From NCBI GenBank assembly GCA_013399875.1, contig VXAZ01009414.1:62001-126000 (forward strand): a stretch of DNA of 64,000 bases, read 5' to 3'. The notes beneath the pieces were generated by a model. It was not told the DNA's origin and ran no database searches. It worked only from the letters and a program-made list of their open reading frames with translations. Numbering within the stretch: the first letter of the stretch is position 1; every line of letters starts with the position of its first letter. Source of the stretch: Gymnorhina tibicen (Eukaryota; Chordata; Aves; Passeriformes; Artamidae). The translations under genes were made by a program, and so were the position numbers. This document shows positions 37,851-53,063 of the stretch, piece by piece.

Positions 37851-40800
37851 ATGTAATGATTTAAATTACAGCTCTTTATTTAGTAACTGGTATATAGATA
37901 GGATTTTTCTTGAGAATACTATTCCCTAGAACAACAGATTACATAATTTAGTAAAAGAAGAGACAAACTTGATGGAAAAATAAAAATATGAGTTGCGTTT
38001 AAGAGTTCATAGATATTCCCCCTCTCTTCTATCACCAATCCACATTTAATACCTTGACTACCAGTTTAGGGTTATAAGATTTCTCTCCCAGATGTATAGT
38101 CTCACTGATTTCATTATGATATAAATGAAGTCAGGATTGATCCATGACATCTTTATCCCTCATTGTTTTAATTGCTGTGATTAGATACAGTATCAATTCA
38201 GATTCATCAGAAGTCTCCTGAAATGTATGAAAAAATATCAACTCTCTCTCTTTCCCTCTCTTTCCTTCCTTGGGATTGAGTTTAATAATAATACTATATT
38301 ATCATTGATATCACTGTTTTGGAGATTATTAAAACAGATTTTATTCCTTAATTCTGATATACACCCTCTGCTTAAGTTGACATTTTCCACTTCCTGGGTT
38401 GACAGAGATTTTCATTCAGTTCTGTGTGATAAATACAGAGTATACGTGAGGAGAAAATACACATCACAAAGGTAGAAAACCTTCAAAGCTCTTACCAATT
38501 TACATGTTACAATGATTTTAGACGGAAACAAGGACAATCTTGTGTAGCATATTTTTAAGTGGCCTTCAGCAGTAGGTGAAATAAACTCAGCATCGGTATT
38601 TCAAATGTGTTCTGATATTGTTTTAAAAAATTCAATGCTTTATATGTATAATGCAAATTGTACGTTATGATATGTAAAAACTAACTCTCTTTTAAAGGTT
38701 ATTTTGTTAGTAACTAGGCTACTTTAGGAAAACATATATAAGCTATAATAAAATAATCCTTCTTTGCAAAAAAACCCCGAATGTACAATTGGTTCTTACA
38801 ACCACTTTGTTCTGATTGATGCAGAGAGCATAAGGATAAGTGGTGACTTTTCCTTAAAAAAAGCGTTAAACTAAACAGACAAACCTCTAAGGTTTCAAAT
38901 ACATGAAGCTATTGTGAATTCAGTAAAAGAAAGGTATGTGCTGTTTTAGCATATTTGCCTTCCTAGGCTGTTCCTTGGTGGAGATTTTTCTGGAAACTAC
39001 TTAATCCTTTATACAACATTTAATACAGATTTTTATTTTAGTCAAAAACCAGCCAAAAAACATAACACATAAAAAATATGGATATTAAAAAAACCTCCAA
39101 CCAAGTCTGAGGAGAATCTTACCAGATATATTTTCATTTTGGGACCACAGGATAGTGTACAGACACTACTCTTAGTGTAGGGATGTAGGCTTTTGCCGTA
39201 TTGATTTCAGCAGGAGGAGAACCAAACAATGTTTCTTTGTTCAGTCCAGTGTTTTAATGAATGGGGACCTGAGCAACTGCCGTGGGTCAGGATTCTTTTT
39301 TCTCTTTAACACAAGAATTCCCTTCTGCTTACTGATACCCAGACATCTAGTGGAGTTGCCAGGAAGTAAGGGCACTTCTGGTCCACTGGCACTTCTCTGC
39401 TTTCTGTCTTTACCTGATATACAGACTGTATTTATTACATTAAAATTGGAAAACAATATGCATATTGGTTTATGCAATAACTTTTTGGTGTATGAAATTC
39501 AGTTAGTCTTTCGTCTTAGCTCCATGCTTGTGTGTCTTTTGTGGAATCTGCCACAAAACCTAATGAAGCTGCAACTTTCTTGTTCTAACTCTCTGAACAT
39601 CAGATAAAGGCCTCGGCTTGGGGAGGGAGTTTGGGTATTGGTACATTGACTTAGTGCATCTGTGAAAGACCTTTTGCTGCTGTTCATATGATGTGTCTTT
39701 AAAAAAAATCCTGCCTTTCTCACATGAAATCCTAGAATACTTTGTCAGTGACAAGACCATCTACCTGCTCTGGACTGTGACTTTTCCCTTTAGAATCAGC
39801 TACAGTAATAGGAAAAAGATACAAATCTACTGATGAAAAAATGTATTTGCTGTATAGTTAGTTTCTGGAAACTGAGAATCTTCAAGATTATACCCATAGT
39901 GAAGATTGTAGGGAGCTGTGAAGATAATATTTCTATTTATGTGATAGATATTATTACACCCAGGAATGTGGAAAGAAATGCTAAAACAATTTACAAATTA
40001 TAATTTATCTCTTACCATTTTAAAACATTGGTAAGAGCAAACACAAATTTTGAACAACAAGGAACTACTGTGATCTTTATCAATAAAAATGGTGCAAAAT
40101 ATTTGTATCTTTCCTTTTGACGAGTCAAGTTAAGCAAATACAGTCTGAAAATGCATTGCAGACTGGAGTTTTTAATTTCTGCTTTTTGCAAAAGAATTTC
40201 AGCGTACTCCTCATCTTACATTAGTTGTTGTGCTTCCATTTTAGTTTGCTCACCCCTTATCTTTTCCAGTCTCACAACGCATTCTTTTTGAAACCTGTCT
40301 TTTTCCTTTCTGCCCATCTTCTCTTAAATAACACACAGTAGAACAGTCCTGGCAAACTGACAATATAACTGAGTGAGAAAATTTAACGTGTGACATGTCT
40401 CAATAAAATTTAGTGCAAATTACAGAATCACTGAAAAGTATTGCTTAAAATGTTACCTTTCAAATAAATTTAAATAAGTGAACCTCTTTGGTGAGTAAAA
40501 TGTGGCTTAAAGCCATGACAGTTAAATCTGCCAACTGAGGGAATACCGCACAGGATATGAGCTGGTCTTTTACAGCTTTACTTATTGAAAATCTTTTACA
40601 GTAAGTGCAGCTAATGTTAAACAACTGCATCATGTAATAGTTCAGTTCATGATGCTTAAAATAAATATCTCCATTGTGGGAATCCTATATCAATTATTTT
40701 TTGTTGACTTCATGTCAAATCTGCCCACTGTTGTGATTATGTTTAGAGAGACAATCATTATTATTCAACTAAGTATCCAGTCGAGTTGCTAATATTAAAT

Positions 40801-43800
40801 GTGCACCAGAACACTGAGTGAAATGGCAAATGCTTCCACGGCGTATTTTGGCTTCACATTGCTGATATAATTACTTAGAAAAAAGCTAATAGGTTACAAT
40901 TTGCCCTGAAATTTGTCCTCAGAATGAGGAGACATTCAAGACTTATTTGAATAAAATTGAAAAGATAGAGTAATGTAAGAGTGTACTGAGGTCTCATTGT
41001 TAATGTGATACTTGGATTAAATTGAAATATTGACACATTGCAGAAGGAAGTAGAAAAAAAATTGCTACATTATACAATTAAAAATGGCTACTATAAAGTA
41101 AGAGAGTAAGAGTGCATTTAATGAGTTAATATAAAGTAGTCTGTCATTTTGCAAAGGCTGCAAAAACTTTAAACTGCATTGGAAAATGTCCTATACATTA
41201 TAGCGTATTAAATGAAGATTAAAAAACCACTTGAACTGTATTAATGCCTACAGTAAGTTTTCTAACTAAAGAGAAGTTTCTTAATACATTCATATCTGGT
41301 GTCTAGTTATTTGAATACCAATCACTGAAAAATCATAGAGGGACTTCTGAATCTGAAATTCAAATAGAAATAGGTGTGACAAATCTTAATCTGGCATTTT
41401 CATAAATCATTTTGAATTCCAGAAGTAGCTTGTGTGATAAAATAGATCTGACTAGCCCAGTCTTCTCTCTGTTTTTCACAGTAGCATCTTGTCACTTTTT
41501 GGTGAAAATAGGATTAACACTTTGCATGTTATTAGAAAGAAGTCCACATACTTCATATTCATTTTGGGAGATTTCAGAATTGAGTGGAATTCATGGGGGG
41601 AGGCAGGGAGAAACCCCGAATTCCTGAGTGGACAGGTTTCAATTGAGTCACTGGATGTCAATTAACATGGATTTTCTGTGTTGTAATTTTCAAGTAATTT
41701 CCAAAGTGGAATTATTATGTTGTTCAACTAAAGTATTTTGAAAGTGTTTTTACTAACGTCTTTTACAGCTCTAAAAAGTTATTGAGCTGAATTTGATTGG
41801 GGCATCTTTTCATGAACTCCTTTTATTTATGGTTACTCTTACCCTAAAGAAGAATGTAATAAGTTAATTAACTCGGGGGTTTTTTGTCGCAGTTGAAGAA
41901 AATGAAAATCTGTCTCTTAAAATCTGTTTTTGTCTCTGTCTTGGATTGGTAATTCAGTTTGCTTTTTAAGTATTCACATAACACTCCATTTTGTGGCCCT
42001 CTGTAAATATTATCTTCTGTTTAACAAGACCTTCCTTTTATATTTATATGAAATCCTTCTGGATTAAAAAGTTTGTTCAACCAATTTAGATAGAAGATAT
42101 GCAAAAATGTCTTTCATGGTAATTGCAATTTCCGTATGATGAAACAGGGCTATATAAAATAATACCAACTGACATTCTGATTTCCTATAAAGTGAGAAAA
42201 AATGTACTTAAAATACGTATACGAGTGCAGCTGAAAAAGGAAGTGTTTCTGTGGAAGAGCAGCAAGAAATTCACTGAAACAGGAGTTTGCAAAATATCAG
42301 TGACAGATATGAAAACAAAACCACATCTTCACAGCTGATCATTTTCTGCAATGAAATTGCTAAATGAAACAGATGTCTTTCCATTTCTCAGCTTGGCTGA
42401 CATGAATCACAGATGCCCATTAGCCAAAATAACTATAGGAAACACTTTATACTAAAAGTAGCAGAGAAATATTTCACAGAACATTTTTTTAGTACTTGAG
42501 TAAAATGAAAAAACTCTGCAGCGCTGATTGACGCACTGCTTGTGCATTTCAGAGCTGGGTAATGATTCACTGTAGAGGGCTGTGAAGCACATTGAACAGT
42601 CTTTAGTCACCTTGATTCCTCTAGTAACATCTGGATTGAATTAAGAGGTAAAAAAAAAAAGAGAGAGGTATTCTCTTTCCTTGTTTATATATACTGTGCA
42701 TTTTCACCCCTTGAATTCTGTCTGGAAGACTTTCTCATTGTATCTATAGCTTGTGTTTCCCGATCACCCAAAAAGACCCTTGGAAATGTTATTCTGAATT
42801 TGAAGTTTTTCTACAGGAACTCTGGACTCTTATGTATATACATATAATTTAAATTGGATTACTGAAGGCATTATTAACATTTTTTTAGACAACACAGTGT
42901 TATAGCTTAAAATGTTCTTCTAAACTATGAAGGTTGGTGTTCCTTTTAAACACGTTACTGTGAAGTGTGGATGTCTCAAAGTCTTATATGCAGCTCCCTT
43001 TCCAGACTTTTGGGTAATATATGTGTGGGGAAAAACAAACAAACAGATAGAAAATCCCCAACAATCCACACAAACCGAAAAACCTGCACAAGTATAGAAC
43101 TTGAATTTGGCAGAGGTAATAGGTTAATGATTTTGTGGGCATAAAAATAATTTCCAAATCACCTTACTAAGATTTACGCATAGCTACAGGAGAGGCAATG
43201 GAAAATCATCAACAATGATAGTACCTGATATGTTAGACAAATAAATGTATTGAAAGATCTTTATATACTGAATTGGATTTAAATATAATTGTTCAAAAGC
43301 TTCATATTTTTTAGTTCAGGGATTTTCTTAGTTTCCTGATTTAGTTTTCCTCACTACTCTGTTCAGGCTTGTAGTGCCAGGCAACATTTTAAGGCACCAG
43401 AATATGATTATTGGGATTGCTAAATTATTTTACAAGTTCCTGGCAGGGTTTTGCTAAATATCACTCTCCAAAACAGTTTCCATGCATCATTTGTATGTTA
43501 AATTTGTCCAAACACTCTTGCTGGGAACTGTTTGCATGGAGTTATGCTAATCTGGAGATAATTTATTAGAATGGATTTTGCCAGACTGCTAACTGATTTC
43601 TGAGTCTAAAAACAGATATTGCAGCACTGATACACTATTGTGAACTTTTGTGAAAATTTACCAGACCTGGCTTTGGAAAGCATCTGGGAATTGTGCCCAT
43701 TTAAAGATCCCTCTCAAACAGGACAGTATTTTACATTTCTATCACACATCTAAGGAAGAGCAGCCTCTTATCATGCTCTTCATCACTCTTGCTGTGAAAA

Positions 43801-45800
43801 TATTTCATAGAGTGGTCATGGAACAGCAGTGAGTTCTAGGACCAAAACATTTTTGAAGATGAAATTATATTCTAGGAAGACATGACGAAGAAGACATTTA
43901 AGGACTACTTACACCAAATAACATTTTAAAATGGAACGCAGCCTGGAAGATACTGTAGAATCCCTTAAAAAGATGGTTGAAAGGGTTAATTGGAGGTGTG
44001 AAAGGTCACAATTTTTGTAGGCCATCAAGAGAGGAGCATGAGGAATTAAAGTTCACTTTAAAAATTCGTTCCTCTAAAGAGGCGTGAGAATGGCTTGAAA
44101 CCTTCAGTTTGAAGTCATCAAGAGGAACAGAAGCACAAGAAAAAAATATTTATTTGCAAAAGATTTTTCTTAACATCTACCTTCCTACTCTTTATATTTG
44201 GTGGAGTTTCCTATTTTTTTAATTTATTGTAGAATGAAAAGAAGCAGTCAGAAGATACTCACTTTGTAAAGTAAACATACGTGTGTGTAGTGTAAGCAAA
44301 GTTTAATAGGTCTAAATACTTTTACGTAGAAAATCAAAGTTCAGAACATGATAGTATTCAAATTTCTACCATGAAGGGTTTGATCCAAGATTCCTGGTGA
44401 GTTCTGTCTGTTCCACATATTTCAAATCTGTGGGAAATATTCAGTGTTTGAAAATTTTTCACAACATAGAAGTTTATTGGTTGACTTCGTCTTATCCTAC
44501 CAGTCCATGCTATATGTTTGGTTTCAGCAAAAAAGACAAGGAAAGACATATTCAAAACCATAATAATTGAATATTTTTACTTCTAATGCTTAAAATGGAT
44601 GCTATGGAAGACAATACAAAGGGATCATAGATGAAAAAGAGAAATGTATTCATGGCTGCGTAGCAAGGGTGATATTTATACTATGCTGCATGTATAACAT
44701 TTTTCATGATCTGAAATGTAAGCTTAAATTAACAAAAGCTCTTCACGTGACTGAATATAATCTTTCTGCATATCTAATCGATGTTGCTATTATGTGTTCA
44801 AATAACTATTTTTAGAAATAAAAGATGCAGTAGTTCTGTCTTAAACTTTTTGGAATAGTCTGATATTTCTTGGGCGTGATTTTAAAAAAGTTTTTATGTT
44901 TGCACTTCATTTTTGTAATAAGCTTCCACTCAATTTGATCCTTCTGCTGAACTCAAAAATAAGTTTATAAAAAGACTATATTTAATGGTGAAAATAAATC
45001 TGAGTGCCAGATTCTTTCAGTAAATTATGAAATCAATGAGATTGGAAGGACCTTTCCAACAAGGTGAGAGAAATTATGCTAACTGTATCCAAAAGATCAA
45101 ATGAGCCATCATCCACACTACTGTACTGAACAACAAAACACAACTGAATAATTTTTTGTACAAAGGCAGTTAGGACAGCAAGGTATATATGTGAAGTCAG
45201 GCTTTATACAACTTATATAATGGGTGTTAAATCAATATTGAATGCTTAATAAATTTGGATTTTTTTCCTTTACGCTATTTACATTAGTTGATGGAGTGAA
45301 AGTGATAATGACTTAAAATGAAATGTTCCCCAGTCTAGGAGAACTATAAATAATATGAAATGAAATTTTAAAAAAATTATTATTTCATGAAACCAGTGGT
45401 TCTGTTTTCCTTAATTGTCTTGTATTTAGCCATGTTCTTTATCTGCTTAGTGAATTTACAACTAGCACAGCAGTTGTGAATTTTTAATAGGATCTCTTCA
45501 AGGAAAGAAAAGGTCAGTATTAACATAAAAATCTTCTTTAAGAACTGTGGTGCAAAGGTTTCTTAGCAGAGAACAGGTGTTGCTGCAAAAGCAAAATCTG
45601 CCAGAACAGTCAAGTTAAAAGATTCTTGGAGCTAAGTTGGGAAACACTGACTGTCAGTCAGTGGTGAATGAAAATTACTGTCTTAATGGTATTAACCACA
45701 TTTTTTGCATACAGAATAATTTAACATATAATAATGTTTTTTTAAAAACCTCCATCCTTTTCATTGCTTCTAAAAAAAATGCCGTATTCTTGCATTTCAG

Positions 45801-46095
45801 CTTCATTCTGACCAGGATAAGGGAGATGGATCCCTCAAGTACATTTTGTCAGGAGATGGGGCTGGTACTCTTTTTATAATTGATGAGAAAACAGGAGACA
45901 TTCATGCAACTCGGAGAATTGACAGGGAAGAGAAAGCCTTTTACACCCTGCGTGCCCAAGCTATCAACAGAAGAACTCTGAGACCAGTGGAACCTGAATC
46001 TGAGTTTGTCATCAAGATCCATGACATCAATGACAATGAACCAACATTTCCAGAAGAAATTTACACTGCTAGTGTTCCTGAAATGTCAGTAGTAG
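45801..46095 (+). CDS. CDH10: CDH10 second coding exon: most of EC1 and the EC1-EC2 linker
   Basis: A 295-nt exon, the standard length for this exon in type II cadherins. It is entered in phase 0 after tgcatttcag and ends one base into a Gly codon with a strong gtgagt donor. The translation runs from [18 protein letters not shown] through [20 protein letters not shown] to [16 protein letters not shown] plus the split Gly. Visible calcium-binding elements are the DRE motif (IDREE) and the DINDNEP linker between EC1 and EC2. The [10 protein letters not shown] and [19 protein letters not shown] stretches distinguish CDH10 from CDH6 and CDH9. No stops or frameshifts. Confidence 0.96.
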
Positions 46096-49000
46096 GTGAG
46101 TTCTTTATACAGAGGCACAAATGCCTGTTCTCCATTACTTGACAAATTATTTCCCCATCCTCTCAAAAGTCAGTCGTGCAGAATTCTACCTGATGACTTA
46201 AGTAACTTTCATTTTGACTTGTTTGTTCAAATACTGAAATTGCAGTTGGAAACAGATTTTTATGATCTGAGATCTATTTCTACTTGGAATATCCAAATTA
46301 TTAGCTTTACAGATCATTGGAATATAAATATTAATAGATAGTAGGTAATGGTGAATCATCCTTCTCCTTAAGAACTGTTAGAATAAGATGACTAACTTAT
46401 CCTATTGAAAGCTCAATAACTTTTTTTCTTTCATTTTCACTGGAAGTTGCCAGTGGTGATAAGCACTGAACGGAGAGCTATCTCCACTCTCTCTGTAGCT
46501 GAGGAAAATTATATATTGACTCATGTGATGTTGATGCACTGTCTGAAGGTAGACACCCTCTTTATTTTCTTTTCTTTCACTTTTTTACTGTATAGACAAA
46601 TCCTCTTGTACTTTCACACCCTTCCTTAACTCCATCCATGAATGACACTTTCAAGAATATTAAACAGCTGTTTGAGTTAATCTTTCTTCTCTTTGCAATG
46701 TATTTTCGGTTCCTATCTTAACTACAAAGTTGTGGCCTGGATCATGCCAGCTGGTGAAATTTATAAACAATAACATTTTGGAATATGAACTATTGTTGAT
46801 ATTAGTGCATACAATTCTTTAGGAATAATTTTGAAAAACTTAAAAATATATCATGTTTCTTTTAAAAATTAATATTAATTTACTCATTGTATAACCATTA
46901 CTACTATAATGTTAAATTCTAAAAATTCAGAAAACAAACAATAAATTCAATATAGCTTTTGGCTATTATTAGCATTTTCATTACTTCCACTGCCTGAATA
47001 GATCAAACAGGTGTTTTAGATGACTAAATTAGCCTGTTGAGATGATTTGTTTTTGAGATGTTTTATATATACAGATATTGAAGATTTAGTACTTACTTTC
47101 CTGGGCCTTAGAAAACACTAAAAGAGCAAGAAAATACATAACTATTGAAAGAGAATAGCCTCAGCAAATCTGTGCAGCAATGTATGGAAGCATAATACAA
47201 ATAGTTTTTTGTTCTTAATATTTCAATCTGCTTTCAGGTTGTGGTTGAATAATTTTTAAAAGTTCCAACATTCAGCAAGTGGTCTTTGTTATAAAGCAAA
47301 ATAAATTTTAAAAAAGGAAGATAAAAAAAATCTGACAGATAATTGTGTGGGCCTGTACTGAAATCTCATCAAATCAGTCCACATAAAGAGGAGAATTGAA
47401 AAGTCTTCCACCTTTACTGTTCCAAAATCTAATAAAATGTAATACCAATTTACTAATGGACTAATCAGTTCTAAATTTCCATAAATATATACAGCTTTAG
47501 GCAGAGCATCTTGAAAGTGCATCCTGAAAGAACATTACTGCATTTTCTAGAGAAGCATATGACAAGATTGCAGTACAGTTGAAAAAGTATGTCTTAGATT
47601 TTCCACTTTATTTCTCATGTTCATTCTATAAATTCCAGAATGCATTGTTTAAAATGTGATTGGAAAGATTTAAGAAAATGACTCAGCATTTTCATTAAAT
47701 ATTATGCAATTATATAATATTCAGTTATAATCCATAAGTATCGTCTTTCTCTTTAAGTGTTCTCAAACATTCATGGCATTATTTCAATGGTTCTAAAGCA
47801 TTCAGATTGCAGGATTCCAGTGTATCTGTACATTTGTATGTAGATCATAAAATTTTGAAACCGCAAAATTTCAGCATTGTAACAACAACAAAAAGATAAG
47901 ATGATAAGAAAAATGTATAGAAAAACAGCAACAAAAAAAAAAGCTTGGGTGCACTTAGTGCGTTAACCTTGTAGCTTGCATAAATAGCTGTGCTGAAACA
48001 AATGGACTTTATTCTGTCAAAAAAATTGAAATAATTTGGAGAATTATAACTCAGTTCAAATCTATCATGTTCCTGGATTTCATAAATGTGGCCATTCAGC
48101 TGCTAGAGTGACTGACTGACTACCTGATAGGCGGAATTTTCTTTTAGCTTTATTACTTTTAGCTTTATGGCTGATCCCTAGAGGTATATGTTCATCTGTG
48201 GTCCATGAGAGAATGATGTGATTTTATAAAGTATTCATCAAAGTTGATTCATTTCTTCATAACACTAATTTAATTCTCCAACTTAAAAAAATCTACTCAG
48301 TAGTCTCAAAACCAAAGGCTGAATGCAGGAGGGGAGAAATCTTATAAAAGAATAAGCTGCATAAAACTTTTGAGGAAAATTGAATTAATTAGAAATTGTG
48401 AAGTCATTATGTTAAAATTCTTCACACATTTGTACGTTAATAATATACTATCACATCATTAATTACAAAATATTTTTAAATTAGTATCTCTTCTGACATC
48501 ATACAATTCAAGAATTTTTAGTACAGCAACTTACATGAGAAATTTATGAAAGAAGAAACAATTATATCTTTTATGACAATTGCACTTCCCCATCCAAAGG
48601 AAAATAGGAAGAAATTCCTACAGGTCTCTATTTTTCCCTCTCCAGATGATTTTTATTTTTTTTTAGTTATAGTATTTTGAGCAGCCCATTACTTGCCCAG
48701 TACTTTTGGCAATGGGCTAAGAAAGTGTCAGGCTTGATGTAAAGAATGCAGATAGAAATTGCAGTCTTGGATGTAATTGCACTGTTGCCTTGAACATCTC
48801 CTGTATTTCTCTTCTGTGAAAGTGTAGAAATATTTAATCTTTCTGTAAGTGTCTGGAAACATTAAGCAGAGTCTAGGATATAAGTATTTTCTCAGTGATA
48901 GGTACCAGAAAGAGAAATTACAAAGCTAAATCACTATGGACCTTACATGAGGAGATATGAGTTAAATGGTTCTATAAAAAGTATGATACTATCAGGACTG

Positions 49001-49295
49001 TAATATTTTCATTATCTAATCCAGCATAGTCAACATAGTATGGCACTGTGCTATACATTGGGAGTCTGATAAAGAGATATTACTGGAACCACACCCTGCG
49101 TTTCCTGGATCAGACTTGTCAAGCAGACAGAACATCATGTGAAGCATTCCCTGTCCTCACTCTGTTCCATTTTGCTGTGTGCAGTGACTTAAGGGATAGG
49201 GGAGAATGGTGACAAGTTCCTGCCCAGCCCTGCAGGTGCATCTGTTCCATGACTACCTTGCTGTCGCAGGTGCCCTTGCATAACAGGCAGGGGAG

Positions 49296-49568
49296 GTGCT
49301 GATCTCGCCTCTCTGCTGATTTGCAATAGGACACACAAAAATGGAATAAAACTGTGTCAAGGGAAGCTCAGACTGGACATTAGGAAAAGGTTCTTCATTG
49401 AGAGATTGGTCAGTCACTGGAACAGGTACCCAGGAAAGTGTCAGAGTGTCTTGAATGCTTCTCTTAGCCATGTGCTTTAATTTTAGGTAGTCCTGCAAGA
49501 AGCAGGAAGTTGGACTTGATGATCCTTATGGGTCCTTTCCAATTCAGTATATTATGTGATTCTATGAT
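49296..49568 (+). mobile_element. CR1 LINE 3' end, sense orientation, with tail motif
   Basis: Typical CR1 3' UTR text: actggacattaggaaaaggt, cactggaacaggtacccagg, ttggacttgatgatccttat, then a degenerate gtgattctatgat tail at about 49556-49568. The left boundary is uncertain and could lie up to 150 bp further left. Strongly 5'-truncated. Confidence 0.85.
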
Positions 49569-52401
49569 AGAATTATCCACTAAAAATACATCATTATTTT
49601 TATAGAATGACTTGCACTCCTGCTATTATTGGTACATCCAAGTTTGATAGTTTACTATCAATCAGGTACGAAGGCCGGACCACTAGAAAGACACGCAACA
49701 TACCCAAATGGTGTTTTTTAAAATTTCAGTTTATACAAACTAACTTCATAGAGAAAGACCCTTTTGTATATAAGTAGGATTGGTGAGTGGCAATAGTAAA
49801 ACGGGGTGAAAAGCAAAATAAAACACATGTCACTTTCATTATCAAAGGTGAAAGAGAACCTACTGCAAATAGATGGTAACAGAGATGAAATGTCATGCCT
49901 CTTATTGAAGGACACAACAGTGGAACAATTCTCTTTGTTCATTGTTTCCAATTCCTGTAGACATTGTCATCATCTTTTATATGTCTTTTCACCACACAAG
50001 TGATGTTTTATAGATAATAAATATTTGTTATTTTTTTCTTTGCTATACTTTAAATCCATGTCAGTCTTTAATATGACTAATAACTTTCAACTTGTATCTG
50101 TGCCTTTTATTTATGTTATTCTGTGACTGTGTTCTCAAAACCTCTGCTATCACCTGGTGACTGCATTCTCGGTCCTGGTACTGAATATCAATATTTCACA
50201 TGGGCTTAATCTTATCTCTACTTTATGAAGTGTCAATAAACCAAAAAGTCATTAATTCTGCAGTTTTGCCACTGTGTTGTCGATTTCTGCACATCTGTAC
50301 TGGAGCCACTATGGTGAGGTGTTCATATGCACTTATCTGAATACAGAAAGAAGACAAACATGGTATCACATAATACAAAGAAAAGAATGAAATACTTATG
50401 TAGCAAAAACTTGAAGTGATTGAAATCTCTGCCCCCTTGGAATACAGGGTTTGCTCCATCCTGAAGTACCCTGTACTAGTTCTCCTGACTGGTGATCAGG
50501 AGGTCAGAAAAACACTATTAAGTCTTTATCTACTCCATCTGCCTCCATCTTTAAGTTAGCAAATTGTGATGTAGCCATACACCAGCCTCTTTCAGACCAC
50601 AAACAGCAGTTTTGATTTCTTCCTCAGGCTGTGGTACCGGAGAATGTGGCTATTTCTATTATCAATTAGAGTGTCTTCACAAAGACCCATAAATTCTTTG
50701 TTGTCTTGCTCACCTTTCTTCTGTTGCTCATTAAACATAAAAAAGGCAGCAATAAATGGGCCAACTTCAGGATCTTGCAGCTGGATCGATATCCTAGAAG
50801 ACAATTTATTCTCCTGAAGTCTTTGTACTGATTACCAGATTATTTCTTCTTTCACTCTTCCCTTTCCTTACTTTCAGAGTTTATGACCCAGAATATTATT
50901 ATGGTTTTGATGACGGTCTTCTGCTCTGTCCATCATATTTTTCACCTATCTTTTTCTGCTCATTTGGAGATTTCTTTTCAGAACTGCAGATAGTCTATTT
51001 TCCTCTAGATGGATTTTCCTGTGGATTTTGCCTATTAGTGTATTCTAGAAAAGTTTCCAGAACTTTCTATTTAGACCTCTTTTTATATATTTATATACCT
51101 TCACAGCCAATATATTCTCTAATCATTCGTTATCCTTATTGCATCTTGTAAGTTTTCTGCTCCTAAATTATCAATATATGCTTCAGAAGATGTAACCTCC
51201 TTCTGGGTTTACATGTGATATACAGGGTGCCCTGTTGGCGTGTCATCTCTACCTCTTTACATGCTTTTTCTTTTTCTTTGGACAGTGGTTAAAGCTGCTT
51301 AACTTTCTACCTTGGCTTCTCATATACTCCCTCGTTAGTGCTGTTCACCAATTCCCAATGCTTAGTCCTCTCTGCCATGGAATTCACCTTACAACACTTC
51401 CTTCTGGTTTCCTATTAACAAAGATATTTTAAAATTTTTTTTCATATAAAGTTCTCTCAGCAAACTCTTCTTTGTCTTCTGACTTATGACATTTCAAAAA
51501 CCCAAATTATGATATTTTTAGATTTTTTACAAAGTTTGATTTCACTCTGAACACAAATCCTGCCATAAGGAGATAGGACAAAAAGTTGAAAAAAATAAAG
51601 CAAAGCAAAAAAACCTCAAGATAAAACATTATTTTTCCTTTAAGAGGACATCTTAAAAGAGTTGAAATTATCCACTCTTGTGTTTGTTTACAGCTTACTG
51701 TTTTGTAAGTTACAGGAGTACCATGTAGTCAAAGATCTTTCTGACATTGAGTTCTCTGAAAATGCATCCCTTTTCAGTTCTTCTCTGTATTCTGCAGCTT
51801 GAAATAGATTATTTCAGGGGAAAACGTGTCATTTTTTCCAGGGAAAATAGGTGTCATTATTTCCTGTCTTTTCCACTAGAAAGGGCAGAAAATATCTATT
51901 AATTTGGCTTGTTATTTGTATGGTTAATTTACTATGGAGGGTACTTGCTCTAGTTAAATATCACATAACTCAGCTGGGAGTAAAGAAACCAGAATCTAAG
52001 TTTAGAATCCAGCTCTACAGTGGATATTTTGTGTATTCCTTTTCCTAGATAATTATCTCCAGTGATTTTATCTAATATGTGTGCATCACAAAACGAATTG
52101 TGAGGTCGAAGTCATTAATACTTGTATTGTGTTTGAAGATGCTTGCAGCAAACATTAGCAAGGGCCAAATATATTAATTACTGTTATAGTCCTAGACCCT
52201 AGGGAGAGTGAAACACTATAATTAAAGTTATGTTAAAATATGCCTTCTGAGAACTACAATAATCTGACAAAAGACTGCTTGTTTCTGGGCCAGGTTTACC
52301 ACTGTTGAATTCTAGTTCATGGTAAAGTAAAATTGGCGATTATGCACAGAGAAAATAACAGAATTCACTGGTGTGTCATTAATAACAAAGATGATGCCAT
52401 A

Positions 52402-52741
52402 TTCATAGATTCATAGAATGGTTTGAGTTAGAAGGGACATTAAAGATCTTCTAGTTCCAATACCCACTAGACCAGGTTTCTCAAAGCTCCATCCAGCCAG
52501 GCCTTGAACACTGTCAAGGATGGGACATCAAGAGCTTCTCTGGGCAACCTGTTTCAGTGTCTCACCACCCTCAAAGTAAATAATTTCTTTTTTATATCTA
52601 ACCTAAACCTGGTCTTTTTCAGTTTGAAGCCATTCCCCCTTTTCCTATTACTACACGCCCTCGTGAAATGTCCATCTCCAACTCTCCAGTACGTTATCAC
52701 TGTCTCCTTTATGCACTCCTATAGAGCTCAGATCAGGCTTT
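52402..52741 (-). mobile_element. CR1 LINE 3' fragment, antisense
   Basis: Begins with ttcatagattcatagaatgg, the complement of the CR1 tail, and continues through gttagaagggacattaaaga, gccaggccttgaacactgtc, ggcaacctgtttcagtgtct and gagctcagatcaggcttt. Typical 5'-truncated CR1 copy. Confidence 0.9.
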
Positions 52742-53063
52742 AAATTCTGAAGGTCAAAGACCAACTTCATCAGAAGTAACCTGTGACTATGTGAAAGAGC
52801 AAGGCCTAGACCAAGTGATGATCACTAAGTGATCCCTATACTGTAGTTTTTTAAGCCCTGGAACAACTGATCATCTTCAATGCCTGTGGATTTCTGGTCC
52901 AGGTTTCAGACCAGAACAAGCAATATATTTGTTTTATTGAGCATCAGTGGTCTTCAGTGTACTGAAGCAAAGCAAAACCAGCTGGTGGTTTGACAGCTGA
53001 TGTGCACAATGTAACTGATACACTGATAGCACTACTCCTGTTCCCTTCTTGACATGGCTTCTG

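Larger units (their letters stand above)
22071..45800 (+). other. CDH10: CDH10 intron between the first and second coding exons (23.7 kb)
   Basis: The donor is gtaggt at 22071 and the acceptor is tgcatttcag ending at 45800; phase 0. Most of it is AT-rich non-coding DNA. Inside lie CR1 fragments at about 22918, 31440 and 36960, microsatellites, a CpG-rich patch at 30836-31050 and LTR-like copy B. The stretches 23640-28600 and 37860-45800 hold nothing recognisable apart from the minor items listed. Confidence 0.9.

Noticed and set aside
49119..49498. Minus-strand frames of 71 and 81 codons near 49.1-49.5 kb
   Set aside because: They overlap the CR1 3' end and read its non-coding strand.
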